A stretch of 64,000 bases of DNA from Kappaphycus alvarezii (lineage: Eukaryota > Rhodophyta > Florideophyceae > Gigartinales > Solieriaceae), in contig NADL03000459.1 in the NCBI GenBank assembly GCA_002205965.3, positions 1,302,001 to 1,366,000 of the forward strand. Direction: 5' to 3'. How positions within the stretch are numbered: position 1 is the stretch's first letter; every line of letters starts with the position of its first letter. This document shows positions 42,300 to 56,857 of this stretch, in pieces. A program made the translations under genes and the position numbers. The notes under the pieces are model-generated. The model searched no databases. It was not told the origin of the DNA and saw nothing but the letters and a program-made list of their open reading frames with translations.

Positions 42300-45200
42300 G
42301 CGTTACTTGATTGCCTTGTGCACAGCTTCTGTCTGCCTTTTTATGTGGAGGATGGCCTTCGGAATAATTCATGCTCTATGTAGATCTCCGATCTAAGTAG
42401 ATCATCTTTAAGGGAGGATTAAAGGGAATAATTTTAAGGTAAGTCGCAGCTTAAATGCGTGCTTTAATATGCGACAAGCATTTGGGTATGATTTAAATTC
42501 TTAACATTTGAGCTCTCTAAAATGATTGGAAAATAATCATTAATTTAGCCAGGGTAGATGATGATAAACTTACGCATTTGTGAGAGAAAATGATTTTCTC
42601 CTTTTTTCAACGTAAATGAATATTTTGGCGTCTTGAAAGAAAGACCATGATTATCAACGCAATAATTGATTGAACTGTCTCTGAGCGAATCAAGCAATTA
42701 TTTCGTTTTCGCTGAAGAGCTATTGAAAAATTATATACTAATGCATCCACTGTGAGAATATTCAAAAGGGATTTAATGAAATTTTGACATGTTATGATCA
42801 ATAATGAAAGAAAAATGCGGTACATTTCATTCATACTTGTCTCAGTATAATGATAAAAATGTTTAAGATAACTAACAGTGTAATTTGTCTTTTGTTTGGT
42901 CACGTTACGAAAGGTAATGTAAGCGAGGTGGTTCTTGTCGCGGACTCTCGAGGAATTTACTCTATTCCCAGAATGGAATACAGATATCACGGTCCCATTT
43001 AGTTCTTATTCTTCAAAAGCTGCACAATATCGTCCATTTATATCCCTGTAGTTGTCTTACTGGATGGTGATAAAGCTAATCAAAAAATAATTTGCAGTGT
43101 TTCAGTATTATTCAGACGACAGCTTTAATTTGAATTCTGAGTTTAGTTTTTCGGGCTTTTATAAGTAATTAACAGAAGCAGCAGGGATTTAAGAGCCCTT
43201 ATACTATCAAAAACAAATTACAGAACTGGAAATATTCCTGCGTAAAACTTTTTTCAGTCTTTTTCTCTCACTACTGATTTATTCGCCTCCCAAAAGTAGA
43301 TGAAAAATTATTGTTGAGCTTATTTTCACCTTATACTTTGCTTTACTGAAAGTATTGAGGGAAGATGTTTCCGTCGTAAAAGTAATTCATTCTTATCCCT
43401 TTCAACTAGCCGACAAAGTTTTTTTTGTGACTTACAATTGCCGTATCAAAGACAAAATTGTTATTAGAGCCTGCCAAAAAAAATTTTGTGCGTTTTTATT
43501 AGACCCTATCACGCGGCATGGAAGATGAACTCCGATATGTTTCATTTTTTTTGGAAGGGAAAGAACTTCAACATCATCATTGCAAAAGCATTTCTGTTGC
43601 TACCAAACTGTGCATAAAATTCCTTCAACTAACTTAAAATCAGCTCCACTCGGGTAAGAAATATCATCCTTTATTGTGCATAAAAATTTCATGTGCCATT
43701 TATGAGATTAATATAGTTGAACTTTGATGTATGATTAAAAATTTACCGGAAAAAAAGAGAGGAATGACGGTATAATGTAGTAATATACCTTTCTTACTCA
43801 CTTTTTTATGGCCAATGATATTTATATTCTCATTTGTGCGAGGTTCTTCGACAAACTTCGATCAACGTTTGATTAGAAAATTTCAATCAGGGGTTTATTC
43901 ATCAGGAAAACTCATGATTTCGATTACTTTAGCCTTCTATTCGGAGATATCTTTTCCTAAGATAAAGTTGCTTCATTTCTGATTTTGAGAGCTGGAACAC
44001 TGCCTCATTACCCTTTTCTTGACAACGTAAAATCATAGATTACTTTACAGTGGAAATGAACAATAATTTTGGAAAATGATTGGCCTAGATGTTTTTCTCA
44101 GGTATAATAACCTTTTAAAAGCTCTTACCATAGGTATCGGCGTAGTGCCACTCAACTGTCAAAGAATCAGATAGAAATAGAGAAATTTAAATACTTTACG
44201 TACATTTACGCTTTATATAAGCTGGAGCACTACAAAAAATATTTTTTCCTGGTATTAATCCTGAAAAAAATACAATGGAGAGAATATGGGGCCGATTATC
44301 TGATGTATGGTTGAATTATATGCTAGAACTAGTGAACTAAAAAGCATATCACCTTAAAAGATGATAGAGAAGCTAATATGTTTGTAAGGTACGAGCTCAA
44401 GTGTGGTTGATCGGGGTATAATTCACGTCCCTACGTTTATGAGTCGGTGCGGTTCTCCAGAACTGGAACTCATTGCATAAAGTTTTATCGCGAAGAAATT
44501 GTACCATAAATTTAATTAGCCTCTCAATGGTTTGTTGCTTTCCTGCACCGGCGTCAGCCATTTTAGAAAAAATCAAGCAGGGAGTACAGCTATTTCCAGT
44601 ACAAGATTGTTGTATCTTTTAATTATGATGTATGGGCTTTGAAAGGAACACTGAGATTGGAGAAAAAACTATACCCGAAGAAACCGTTATTTATATGTAA
44701 TTTTCTAAATTTTTACTTCTTATATTTTTGGTTCGATGCGTTGATTGATTGATATTAAATTGCTTTAAAATAGTAGCGGGAAATATTAAAATAGTTTTGA
44801 AACAATGATAAATGTTACTGCTGAATAGTCTGTTGCAAAGTATCTAACTTCTGACATTTTATGTAGAGGTTTTTGTTTTTAAAAGAGTGGCATTTGTAGA
44901 TTTTTGGCTGAGGAATGCACTTGGAACTAATGTTATGCTAAAAATTGAATGATATCCTCTCCCGAGGTTGTATGAAATGTTTTCGAAAAGTTTGGATCTT
45001 TTCTACCAAGTGCTGAAATTCCCTCTTTGAAGACGAATGTGATAATTTCTTTTTTTATACGTGGCCAGAAAAGCTGTTTTTGTTCTAATTAGCGACAGTA
45101 ATTCTCTTCCTTCGGAGGAGCTCATAAAACTAAACAATATGTTTCATTCCACCACTCTTTACGATCAATCAGCGTAGGGAAAGTTTTTAACTCCTCTTTA

Positions 45201-47805
45201 AGTATTGAAGAAATTTATTCCTGAAACATTTTCTGTGTTGTAATTTAATAACAGAAATGTTTTCTGTCATTCTAAATTTTGGTTTGAAACTAAATATGTC
45301 TGTACTGGTAAGCTATAGATAGACCATAGAACAATCACTTGTGAAATATCAGCCAAAATATCTTATCTCGCACAGTTGGCCCTAAATTTACTTTTTAGTT
45401 AAACGGTGGAAGTTAATCTATAAAACAGAGATCATATAGAAATATTGAATAAAACTTAGCGAAAAAATGCGAAAAGGGAGTTTAATAAACAAAAATGGAA
45501 AACGCACTCCAGTAGCTAGTTATGATAGGTGCATGTGATATGTTAGTCTTTCTGCGAGTCAACATAGTTTATAAGGGGGAATTATTAATCCGAATGAGGT
45601 ACATTTTGCAGTACACTGTTCTGTATAGACAATTAAAGTCTACATTTTTGGGAACTTTTCAAAGTAGCTTCAAATTTAGGCGGTAGTAAAATTTAAAACA
45701 ATGAATATGAAGGGCTTTTTGGAAAAGTTTTAGATTCATCCGAATCGAATGGAGGCAGATGATCATTTCTGAAACATATGGGTTTATACATTTTCAGCGG
45801 TGTAATGTCTACTTTACTACAAAAGATCTGCTTTCATGTCGATAGCGTGTGGCTTAGGACTTACTTAGGATCTTTATCGTCAAACCACCATAACACATTT
45901 TGGTGATAATGGACAAGTGTAAATAGACTCATCTTCATTAAATATTACCTTCCGGCTAAACCATCATCGGTTTTCTTAATTCTTACTGGTATATTTTACA
46001 CATTCCATTATGAAAAAATAATGAAGTACACGGATCCCTACAATAAATTATGCTGATTGGTATCTTTAACAACTCTTATCTTTATCGGTATCAATATCAA
46101 CTCTTATCGTAAATAGAAGCAAGCTGGACCTTGATAGTGACATATCGCACAAAGAGAAAATATAATTAACTATATCTATCAGCTGTTGGAAATATAGAAC
46201 AGATATAAAGCATCATCAATTCCCTGTCCCTATTGCGTTGCGAGAAAATTAAATCTATGGGTCCATACATTCACCCGCTTATATGTATTTACCATTTAAT
46301 TTTTGCCTATTTTTACTCTCTTCTACACTTTTTTACCACCTTCGACAGAATTTTTTCAAAGGCGTGATTTGAGTACAAAAAAATAATATTTATTCATTAA
46401 TTCTAACTGTAATGATTCTATCCATATTAGGTCCTCCAAGACGCCCTCGCCAGAAGTCCCCGAGAAATATTGAGCCGAAAGTTTTCCAAGAGTCTGGAGT
46501 GGACTAAAATATCTTTATTGAAATATGATTCAATTAGAATGACATTTACGCTTACGTAGAATGTAGCAGATTAATTTTCCTCAAATCAGTATTATGGATA
46601 CTCTGAAATGGAGTAATCAGAAATTAAAAAAATGAAATTATCACAAAAGAGTACGAATTGCCATTAAAATCGATATTTCAAGGTCACTCGCAGAAAAGTT
46701 TAACGGATTTACTGTAGGTAGAACATAGAACTGGAATAGGTGTAAAAGTACTTGTTGAGCTCTTTTCTGCTTTTAAGTGGTACATTATGAGCGCAACAGA
46801 ACCAAAGTAAGAGTAAGGAAATCCGAAAACTATTTTACAGGTTCTCCAGGAAACTAGGATCTTCCGCTAAAGGAAATAAGTGACGTGATAATCTAAAATG
46901 AGCTCCGTAAATTAAAACATAATATAAATTTAATAGGTCTGCAGGGCAAATCTAGCCCTTCATCTTTACTAAGTTACTAACTAAGGTCCAAATGATTACT
47001 TTTGTTACCGGAAATATTACTTTTTTGAACCAATCCTTTTCATCATACAAAAAAAACTCGTCATTTTTCTTTATTTGTGACAAGATATATATTTGAACCG
47101 AAAATAGTTGTATGACGCACTTTTTACTAGAAATTTCTATGATACGGCTATTATTAAACTTTCGGAAGGATTTTATTTATTCCACCAATCAAATGAAATG
47201 TTACTTCAAGTTTCGGATTGAAGGCACTTACTAGAACATCATGTATATATATTACATTATTTTAGTGATGTTGTTCTTATTATCTGTTCCCACATCTTTC
47301 AAACAAATACCCGGAAATAAGACCCGTTCGTCTGAAATTAGCCATGTATAATTATATAAACAATGATGAATAGATAGTGCTCGCTAAGCGCAATTATTCC
47401 TACTTTAGCGAATGGAAGAATCCATTTATTTTTTCCTAGAAATAATAGAGTAAATCTACTTTAAGATCTCATCCATCCCTCTATTAATTACATCTCCAGT
47501 AGAGCGGTCGTAAAACAGAAGTTATACAGCCTTGGAAATCCCAAAACAAATATCAACTTCCCTATTGGATAATTTTTGTAAAAAAGACAGTGTACTATAG
47601 AAGCTAAAAGATATATTTCTCTTTAATTAATCCAGCATCCCTTTTTTGTGGAGGAGGGAACAAAAGAAAAGGTAAATAACTATTTATATTTTTTTCTATA
47701 TTTCTATTTCACCTTTGTAAGGTTCTGAGGAGTCATTAGCGATTTATTAAACTAATTGAGTAAATGAAGTTTTACTTAAAATGATCACTTCCGGATGAGT
47801 CAGGA
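42300..47805. other. AT-rich gene desert, first part
   Basis: Clearly more AT-rich than the gene islands. One frame of 127 codons (42607-42990, -) exists, without resemblance to a family; all others are shorter. No RNA gene, intact repeat or transposon end was recognised. Confidence 0.55.
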
Positions 47806-47807
47806 TA

Positions 47808-48482
47808 CAATGCTCCCTACGATATAGTGCTACCCCCGTACATGGGGCTTTTACAGAAACTAATAGGAATAGGCACTATTCAGTAAAGCTCTCGAGAGCA
47901 TCTCAGGGATCAGAACTTGACCCTTTTTCTTCGTGTTAGCTTGTTTGATGACGCTAAGAAAGCCGTTCAGAGTGCTAAGATGGCCGTCACCTGCCTCTAA
48001 AACGTTGCATTCGTGCGCATGATTCTGAAGTAGTTGAAAAAGCCCGTAAACTTGACACGCTGATGGTGGGATGAACATTTTATTTACTTTTGAATAATAT
48101 CCGTCCAGGGATACGTTTTCGGGGAAAACTAGGATGGTAACCGTAGAGTTTTCGGTGCCTGGTTTGATTTTAATTCATGTGTTCCATGTGCAGGATCAAA
48201 AAAACTCATTTGGAAAAGAAACAGCCCTTTAATTCGAAACTGATCCTCCTCTTCTAGTGCATTTATTCGCAGAATTCGTAGAGTGTCAGGTATTCCTTGT
48301 CTAAAAGTCAGTGCTTGAGCTTTTGTTTGATCTTGTCCCCTCTTTCTTTGCTTGAGTTTCTACTTCTGCGTTCGTGCGTGAGCTATACGTTTTCTCAGGG
48401 ATGGTAATAATACAATGAATTGCTAGAGGCACTAATAGGAGTCTAGCACTATTCAAAGTGGCACTGTATCGTGACCCCTCTG
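47808..48482 (-). mobile_element. Short non-autonomous derivative of the pogo/Tigger-like element
   Basis: Both ends resemble those of the element at 31473-33559: CTACGATATAGTGCTACCCC at 47817-47836 and GTATCGTGACCCCTCTG ending at 48482, flanked by TA on each side (47806-47807 and 48483-48484). Sub-terminal GGCACTATTC words are shared too. The 675-bp length means most of the transposase is deleted. A minus-strand frame (47860-48078) with KKKGQVLIPEMLSRAL resembles the C-terminus of the full-length transposase, RQLLITEMLG. Confidence 0.7.
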
Positions 48483-51400
48483 TAATTGCCAAGAGAAAGG
48501 AAACTTCAGATGATGCAGTTGATAAAACATAACCTTAGATCATTTGGACTAAAATCAAGAGCTGATCTTAAACATCTTGCAAGAAGTATTCCTTCATATA
48601 TTTTCAGTTCGTTACTATGGCAAAAAAATCCAGAAAGGTGTCTATTATATGACTGGGGAACAGTTTAATAAAAAAGGCACTGATAAAATCAGGGGAAACA
48701 GGTTTCCAAGTTCCCTTTTTCAAATAATGTCATTATTTTTTCAAATTTTCGAATGATTTTCGAGGTATACAACTTTTGGAAGTTTTAAAATTAGCAAGGA
48801 ATCGAAGGGTACTTTATCTTCTTGGTGAAACATTGAAATTAATTTTTCCATATGAAAATAATTTAAGATACAAAGGCAGTCCAATTTCTGACTCAATAGG
48901 CGTTATCGGAATTTTATTTGATAAAGCAAATTCTGCCAAGAAACTGGTTTAAGCTGAATTATTTTCTTTAAACATTTTATTAAAGATCAAACAAAAGATC
49001 ACATTTCAGTAGGAACACGTATTTTTGATCATTGCGTAGTGAAAGAACAGGAAGGTAACGGATTATATAACTAAAAACTTTCCATTCGTGACAAATATTT
49101 CAGGTATTCAAGTAAAATAAAGGTTTTGGCATTTACTAGGTCGTTCACTTTCTTAATTTCGCATTTTTCAAACATTATAATTTAAAACTTGATTTCTTTC
49201 AAGCTTTCGCAGTCAGAAGTATTTAATTGCATCAAATTTCACTGAAAATAATTGAACAAACCCACTTATGCATTTATTTCAGTTTTACTATCATTTGTTA
49301 GCCTGCTTATAATAAAATAATACCTTTTATGCATTCAATAAATTAAAAGGTGTTCACATGGATTACTCCATTATTTTAACCTCGTGGGCTGATATATTCG
49401 TGATGAAAACATCGGAATAGACCGTGAGCAGCGCATTTTCGAATTAAACTGTGCATGAGAGATAAATTGATGCAAATATGAAGTATTTCGTTTGAAAAGG
49501 GTTTCGTCAAAAGCCAAATGCTGAAATCAGTCAAATAGAACGCATATGAATACAGACTCCGAAAATAACTTATTTTTGTTTCTATTTGAGGAGTTATCTA
49601 TTAATAATCTATATTTTATCTAATTCGGTATTATTCTTATAGAGAACTTCTTTAGATTAAACTGCTTCTGGTCGGAAACGGTAATGAGGAAAGTTTCAAG
49701 AACCAATTTATATTCTTGTAACGAGCCATTTTATAGTGTTCTTTTGAGTCATAACCGTTGTAAGCCCTCTAATCTGTTCAATATATCCAGATTGTTTGAC
49801 AAAATCTAGTTAGGAGCTGTGAAGTTTCTAATAGGTCTTAAATGTAAAGGTAGCGAATTTACGAAGAAAATTAGGAATTAATCTTAGGACAGTCAGCCAA
49901 CTTGAAAGTAAGCCAATTATTCATGTTATGTGTTTCGTTTTATTTTGCTTAGTACTGAATCGAGTAAAAATGGTTGAATTGGTAAGACAGTACAAAAATT
50001 TTACAGTAATCACGTACAGTTTTACATTAAACGTCGCTAAGACTTTTATTTTTCGAACACGTATTTGGAACGACCTCTCTAGAAGGAAAATTATAACTAG
50101 TTTATGTCATTTAGGTTTGGAAACTTGTTCAAAATTAAATTGTGTTTCTTCGAGGTCTATCAAGAGATCCTCTTTGCAAACTTTTTGAGTTTAAAATTAA
50201 AATATATATTAGTGGCTTATAAACCCCCCCGTAATCCTTGCTACAAATATGCCTATGATGCTCCGATATCTTCTATACAAATTGAAAATAAACATGATCA
50301 CTGGTTCTACAATTGATAAACCATTCAACCTATAGGTATGGGTAATGTATTGCAAGAGATATACACAATATTGGGATCAAATTTACAGGAAAACACTCTC
50401 ATAGTTGATAGATTTTCTCATTAAGTAATTAGAAGAGAAATTAATTTGAGAAATCGCCCGTGGCGTCGTATTCAAGAACTAAAACTTATATTAATGGAAA
50501 CTGAGTTCATCTGAAAATAAGAGCCAACAATGTTCCACTAATCTATATTATGTTACAAAAAAACTTCGGAAAATATGCAGATATGATATATTTCCGTAGT
50601 TTAAATATAAATCCGGTTTTATTTAAAGAAATTTTTAAAGTCGTTGGTAATACAAAGGATTTCTTTTGTTTGGTTCAATCAAATATTTAAATTGAAATCA
50701 AATACTCAATTAGACTTGACTTAATTGCGATGAATCTCTTTTCATTAAAAAAGCTTAAAATTGGATACGTGTACTCTGTTTTGATCAAGATGTTACTAAG
50801 TTTTAAGATGAAAAATGTTTTGAACAAATCCCCCATATTGAGAAGAATAAAAATTACTTGAGCCTGTATTTAAGAATTCGGAAGCTGAATACTAAAGAAA
50901 TATTGAGAGATACTAGGACCTTATATTACGCAAAACCGTGTGGTACATACGTTTATGGAATAAAGGTATGAAAGTAATATTTCTGAAGTTTAAACTGAAC
51001 TAAAAAGTATCAGTTCTATCTTTTTTGCAGAGTTGGATAGACTTGAAGATTATGTCTTGCACTCAGATCATAAAGAAGGCGAGGTTTACTTATTGATTGC
51101 CGGTCCTATATGAAAGAAAGTAAACTGAATCGAAGATAGTAACAAATTTCAGTACCAATTGAGATTTACTTATGGTTTGAAGAGACAAAAAAAGGAGAAA
51201 TTAGAAATAGAGCCAATATTGCTTCCAAACTGTTATGTATTATGTGGTATATACACTGTTATATGTTGTGTCAGGGAAATGACGGTTTAGTAGATTGTCT
51301 TTTCTGTTAAAAAATATATATATTAATACTAATTGCTTCATGTTTACATAATATATAGAAAGTGATATAATAAAATTTATTTCAATTGTTTCTTCGATAT

Positions 51401-54400
51401 CGGAAATGTTGCAGAAAAGGGTTGGGAGATATTATAGTTCCTCCTCATATTCAAGAAAAAGAATTCTAGACATGAAATTGATCAGACGAGAAGCTAAAAA
51501 GCACTATTTACACGAAATTAAGCTGCCTCGGAAACATATTTCGTTGCCTCGGAATGTACCATTATACAGTTAGAACTTTTGGAAAAATGAAAAAATCAAA
51601 ATTTCAAAAGCAAAGAGGTAAAAGGGAGATTTTGCAGGTCATTTATGCAATTAAAACAAGTTTTATTTCATTGTACAGATCTTATGATTATCATATTACA
51701 TAATTATTATATTGGAGTAATGTTGATAATATACATGTGCGTAAATTATCGAATTTACGAAGAAGCGGCACATGATAACGTCGTGATAAAATTTTTATTT
51801 TTACACGACAGAAATGTACTCAATAAGTTTTCTCAAAGTAAAAAATGTGCGAAGAGTTTATTATTTGGGAGTAAGAGTAGTCAAGATTAATCTAACAATT
51901 TTAGAATTAAAATATAAAGTGAAATGAAATAAATGAAAAGCAAAAAATACGAAAATTAATTTTCACTCCCACAGAACGCTAAAATTCATCCCCTGCTTCA
52001 ATTTTTAAAATATTTTCTTCGGACATAAAAAGTGCATTTACTCACTCTTAAGCCTAGATTAGGCCAAATACTTTATTTTACTATTCTCTTTCTTATTTTT
52101 CCCATTTTTACCTATTATCAATGGAAAATTTTAAATTTAGGTCATTCGAAATGAGTCGGTTATGTGTAAACTTCAACATTTCCACCTGGATAACTAAAGG
52201 AGTATCAAAGCCATTAAAAGAACACTTTTCCGTGCATCGAAGTAAATATTCACCAAAATAAAGGAAACCAAAGAAGCAAATAACGAGTTAAGGCCCTATA
52301 ATGGAGCTTTCAACTAACTAGATGAGACATTTTTTCTTTTACATGGAATTTTTCCTTTTCTAAGAGAAATGTCGTGGTTTAGAACTATTTTGAGGTTATT
52401 TGTTACTTTTTGTACCATGTAATGCAGTATTTTCAAATTTTGGATTTTCGAATAACCTTTTCAATAATTTTTGGATGAAAACATCTAATTGCTCATATTT
52501 TCGTATCATTTTCTTAATTTAAAATATAATACTTCTTAAGTCTCTATTTGATGATGAAAAATCTCAAGTGCGTAATTATTAGTTAGAAAGTTTTCAACCC
52601 CAGAAAGACGATAATATTTTTCTTCAAAAAACCTTTATAATGCAAACGAAATAAATAAAGGATGAAAGTAGAATAAGGGTTTAAGGAAATAGAAATACTA
52701 AAATCATTTTCAAGTAAAATTTTGGGTGTCATTAGGGTACCCAATGTTTCTTTTTATGAAATATATTGAACTTAAATAATTGGTCAGGCTTACAAGTCTT
52801 CTTGTGAATCGTTTAGCTTAGATATTCTGCTGAGAATTTATATAATTTTTATTTTATAATTTCATTTGCGATAGCCACACTCATGACAAAAAATATTCGA
52901 AGTTTCCTGAAACATTAGGCATCTGGAATTTTAAAAATTGTCAGAAAATCACGACGAGACCTGAAAAGCTTTCAATTAATTTTCCTACTGCAAAATTTCC
53001 CAGCTTTATTCAAATAATGGTTACCAAGACTTATTCAAATCTTTAGATTTCAATTGCAACATAATCATCTACAAAAGATATTTACAGATATTTTCTGCGA
53101 AGATGTGCCTTTGAAAAACGGTGAAACTGTAACTGAATGATTTTTTTAATTTATCGGATAGCTTCTAGACACAATATTCTTCTTCCAATTTAATTTTTTT
53201 CGTCTGCCTTTAATTGTTTCATCAATATGCCGGACGTTAACGTCTAAATATATTTTTTTGACATACTTTCCAGCTGTGAGAGATTCAAAAACATCCAAAG
53301 TATCAAAGTAGTCTATCGACGTTCAGAAACTGGTCGAGTATCTTATGATTGTGGTTTTGTGGTCTTTATCCTCTTTTTGTCTATTCATAATTGAAGAACT
53401 GATTTCTATAGCATATTTTTCTTATCAGTCCTAAACTCCTGAGAGTTTAAAATGTTTTCATAATTATATTGCAAAAATTTCCAAACAATGTGACTAAATA
53501 TTAGAAATATTATTTCAGGGAATTTTAAAAGTTGTATGTTTTTAATTATTCTCCAAAATATGAAATACTACAATTTGAAATTTCATGAGCGAGGATTCAG
53601 GAGACATTTTATAAATCTTCCAGTTTAGTCAGATACACTTCCGATGTATATTAAATCTCTCACCTAAACAACATAATCTTTTGCGTGCTTTAAGTTAGAA
53701 CACATAGATAATGATAATACAAATTACGGCTATTTTCTTTCAATCAAAGTATGGGACAAAAAATAGTAAATTTTTAAAGCTGAAAATACGATTTTCTAAA
53801 TTTACTGAAGAAGAAAAGCTACGTTACCATATTTTTTCTACGATATTATTTGAGGAAAAGAATAAAGCCTTTTGAGGCGAATGAAAGTTCTGCAGTTATT
53901 CTTTATTTATTGTATCACAAAGCGTGGTTTTTTTGAAGAGGATACCAACTGAACAGAAAAGCAAATTTTCGAAATGGAATTAAATAGATAATAAATAAGA
54001 GTGTTACCCCATTTGTTTGGCTCAAACTATGACTGACGTCTTCTAAATAAGTGTACCGTCGGGAAGCCACGGGTTTAAAACTAGGAACGCATAGTTTTTA
54101 GCGTAGTTAATTTCCATCAATACAGTCTTGGAGAAAAAAACTGAAAGTTAAGAAAACTGTGCGTTTCGGATCATTGAAAAACTGTGAGTTTCTACGAAAA
54201 TATCATACGAGAAGCAGATGTAGAAGGAAATTCATTAAGGCAAAGATTTTCGGATACTTACTCGCAATATTAGAGGTAGGCAGTACCGAAATTCAAGTTT
54301 TTTTGAATGTAATTAACGTAGTTCAGCACAAATTGATAATTATGGTTTCATTTTAAGCCAGGTACAGGAAAAAAACTTTACTATCCAGTGGGTGGCAATT

Positions 54401-55800
54401 TTGAAGCTTCTTATACGTTCTGCAACTCCTTAAATTTGAACCGTTCCGAACTAATTGTTCTCCCTGGTGTATACCTTACAATTCATGGATTAGAAAAGTT
54501 AGAAAATTATATGGAACGATTTATCTAATAGAAGTAGGATTACCATAAAAGGAAAGGGAATTTAGCAGGTAGTTCCGAAAGATATGCGATAAAAGGAGTA
54601 TCACATTTAAATAATTTTTTGGGAGATTTATTTTTTTTGTTATTTTGATATTACAGCTAAATAAATTGATATATTCGATGATCTCACACGATAGCTTGCA
54701 ACAGAAATTTAATAGAAAATGGATTAAAGTTGTGCTCATACCACTGGTCTCGGTATGGTATACCAGGTGTAAGGTTCTTCGAAATGGAGACTATGCGAGT
54801 GGTACTAATTTTCCAGAACTATTTTTTCATTTAATTTGAACCTAAAATTATCAGCAAAGGGCATTTTTTCTGTAAGAACAGAGATAATCGACAAGAATCG
54901 AGTCGCTGTGCATAGAAGTCTTAAAGGAGAATTGATATTATTAAAAAAGATATCATTCCGCGTTCGAGATAGCTTTGATTTTGATTATTTTCACCTACCC
55001 CTTGATAACTTATATACTCGGAAAGTGGCACCATATTGCAGAACATGACAGTTCGGAAAAATAAAATGCATTGTACAGCAACTTTTTTCATTTCAATGGA
55101 ATTATGCACTTCTACCGATTATTATTCGAAATTTAGCAAATTTAAACCCACATAATTTTAAATGCTTTCCTCCTATATTAATGGTATTTTCATTGTATCA
55201 AAAGCAGAACTAAACCCCAAAAAAGATTTCCAATTATACCACCAAAAAAAAATTGCACTTTGTAAGAAACGTAACTCTCCTGCTTCATCAACCTCCAAAT
55301 AAAACTTCGGGAAATTTATAGAGCACCCGTCACCAGGATCGAGACCAAAATAATGTTTCGTGATTACAGCGAATACAATATTGGGTCTCGTTGTAGATTT
55401 ATCCCATACTCTTTCTATATCTATTGATATTATCTTGCTCTGCGTTTAATTATTTGAATTTTATGTGTTAAAGTTTTACGTTACATTTACTGATCATCGC
55501 TCTACTTAATCTTATAACAAATTATAACTATTTTCCATTTTAACACGAGAGCTACTCATATCTCTTGAAAAACACTCCAAAATTAGAACACCGACGAAAT
55601 TACAATTATTAAGGCCAATAAATGACAAGTATGTGTAAAATTCTATAAAATTTTTGATTTAGAGATTTTTCAGTATTAAAAGATTAGTTCTGTCCCATTA
55701 ATTTGGATTTCTACGCTTCTATTTCTCAAAAACTCAAGAACACTATTGAAAAGCACTAAAGTAGGTCTCTTATATCCTATAGTAGAGAAAAGACTCTTTA

Positions 55801-55816
55801 TACATACATACATACA
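55801..55816 (+). repeat. Microsatellite, 4 x TACA
   Basis: Four perfect TACA units in the AT-rich desert. Confidence 0.8.
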
Positions 55817-56817
55817 AATTTATCGAATTCTTGAAGTATTATCCAATTAAATACATTTGGTTGGGCCTCTAACCATAGCCTGAGGCCTCAGTACATCCAT
55901 ATTATAGCCTAGTCTTTACTCAATAATTTTATTGAAAATTTTGCGAACTATTAACTATTCGCATTGCTTATTGCTTGATGAAATTATTATTATCATCATC
56001 CTTCTAAATAGTCTAGTCGGGGTATTTCGATTACATTGAATAGTTTCAACTTTATAGTAATATTATAATAATGGAAACCAACATCTTAGAATACAAACTT
56101 GATACCCGTCCTAGCTTGTGTGCCAAAATCCCAATTGTGGACAATCAAAACATTATCTTCACGAAACTAATTTAAGATTCTGTAATGTATCCGTTACGCA
56201 AATATTCATATCCTATAGAATAGTTTAGGCTTTTGCGTTATGAAAGCCGCTCTATTTGAGTTTGAACTGAATATACGTCCTTGTAGATATCCTATTGGCA
56301 AACATGACACTTTCACTAATAAACAGCTACTTATTCCTATTCCATTAGTTTTTAAAAATCTCCACTGTAAAAATTTAGGTCTGAATTAAAGTAAAGAATA
56401 ACTTTTATCATCATTCGGTGCTACGCTCCCATGAATTAGTCAAAGAAAATTATTTAGTCATTGGAACCCAACTTCGCTGAATCTTATAGGACTTAATAAT
56501 TGTATGCGAAGTTGTTTTTTACTTTGTGGAAGCAATTTTCTACCAAAATATAGGTGTTAACTGGATCTTTGGCTATAATGTTCTATTTTTGGATAATAAT
56601 ATCGACATAAATATGTCTACTGCAACTAAAGGACACGTCCTGGTATTTTTAATCTAGCGCTTTAAAATTAATTTCGTACTTTAAATCTTAGCAAAGTGAT
56701 TTGTATTCTTATATTAAATTTGCATATTCTACCGGGATGTTTTTGTAGCTAAGAGGTCCCAAAATAAAGAAAAATATGTAGTGCACTCATACTCTTGATA
56801 TGAGTAGTGATGATCAC

Positions 56818-56857
56818 TGCCTGTTCTACGAGAACAGTGCCTGTTCTAAGAGAACAG
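56818..56857 (+). repeat. Two tandem 20-bp units, each a hairpin
   Basis: TGCCTGTTCTACGAGAACAG is followed directly by the same unit with one change (AAG for ACG). Each contains CTGTTCT and AGAACAG, a 7-bp stem with a 3-nt loop. The change falls in the loop and leaves the stem intact. Confidence 0.8.
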
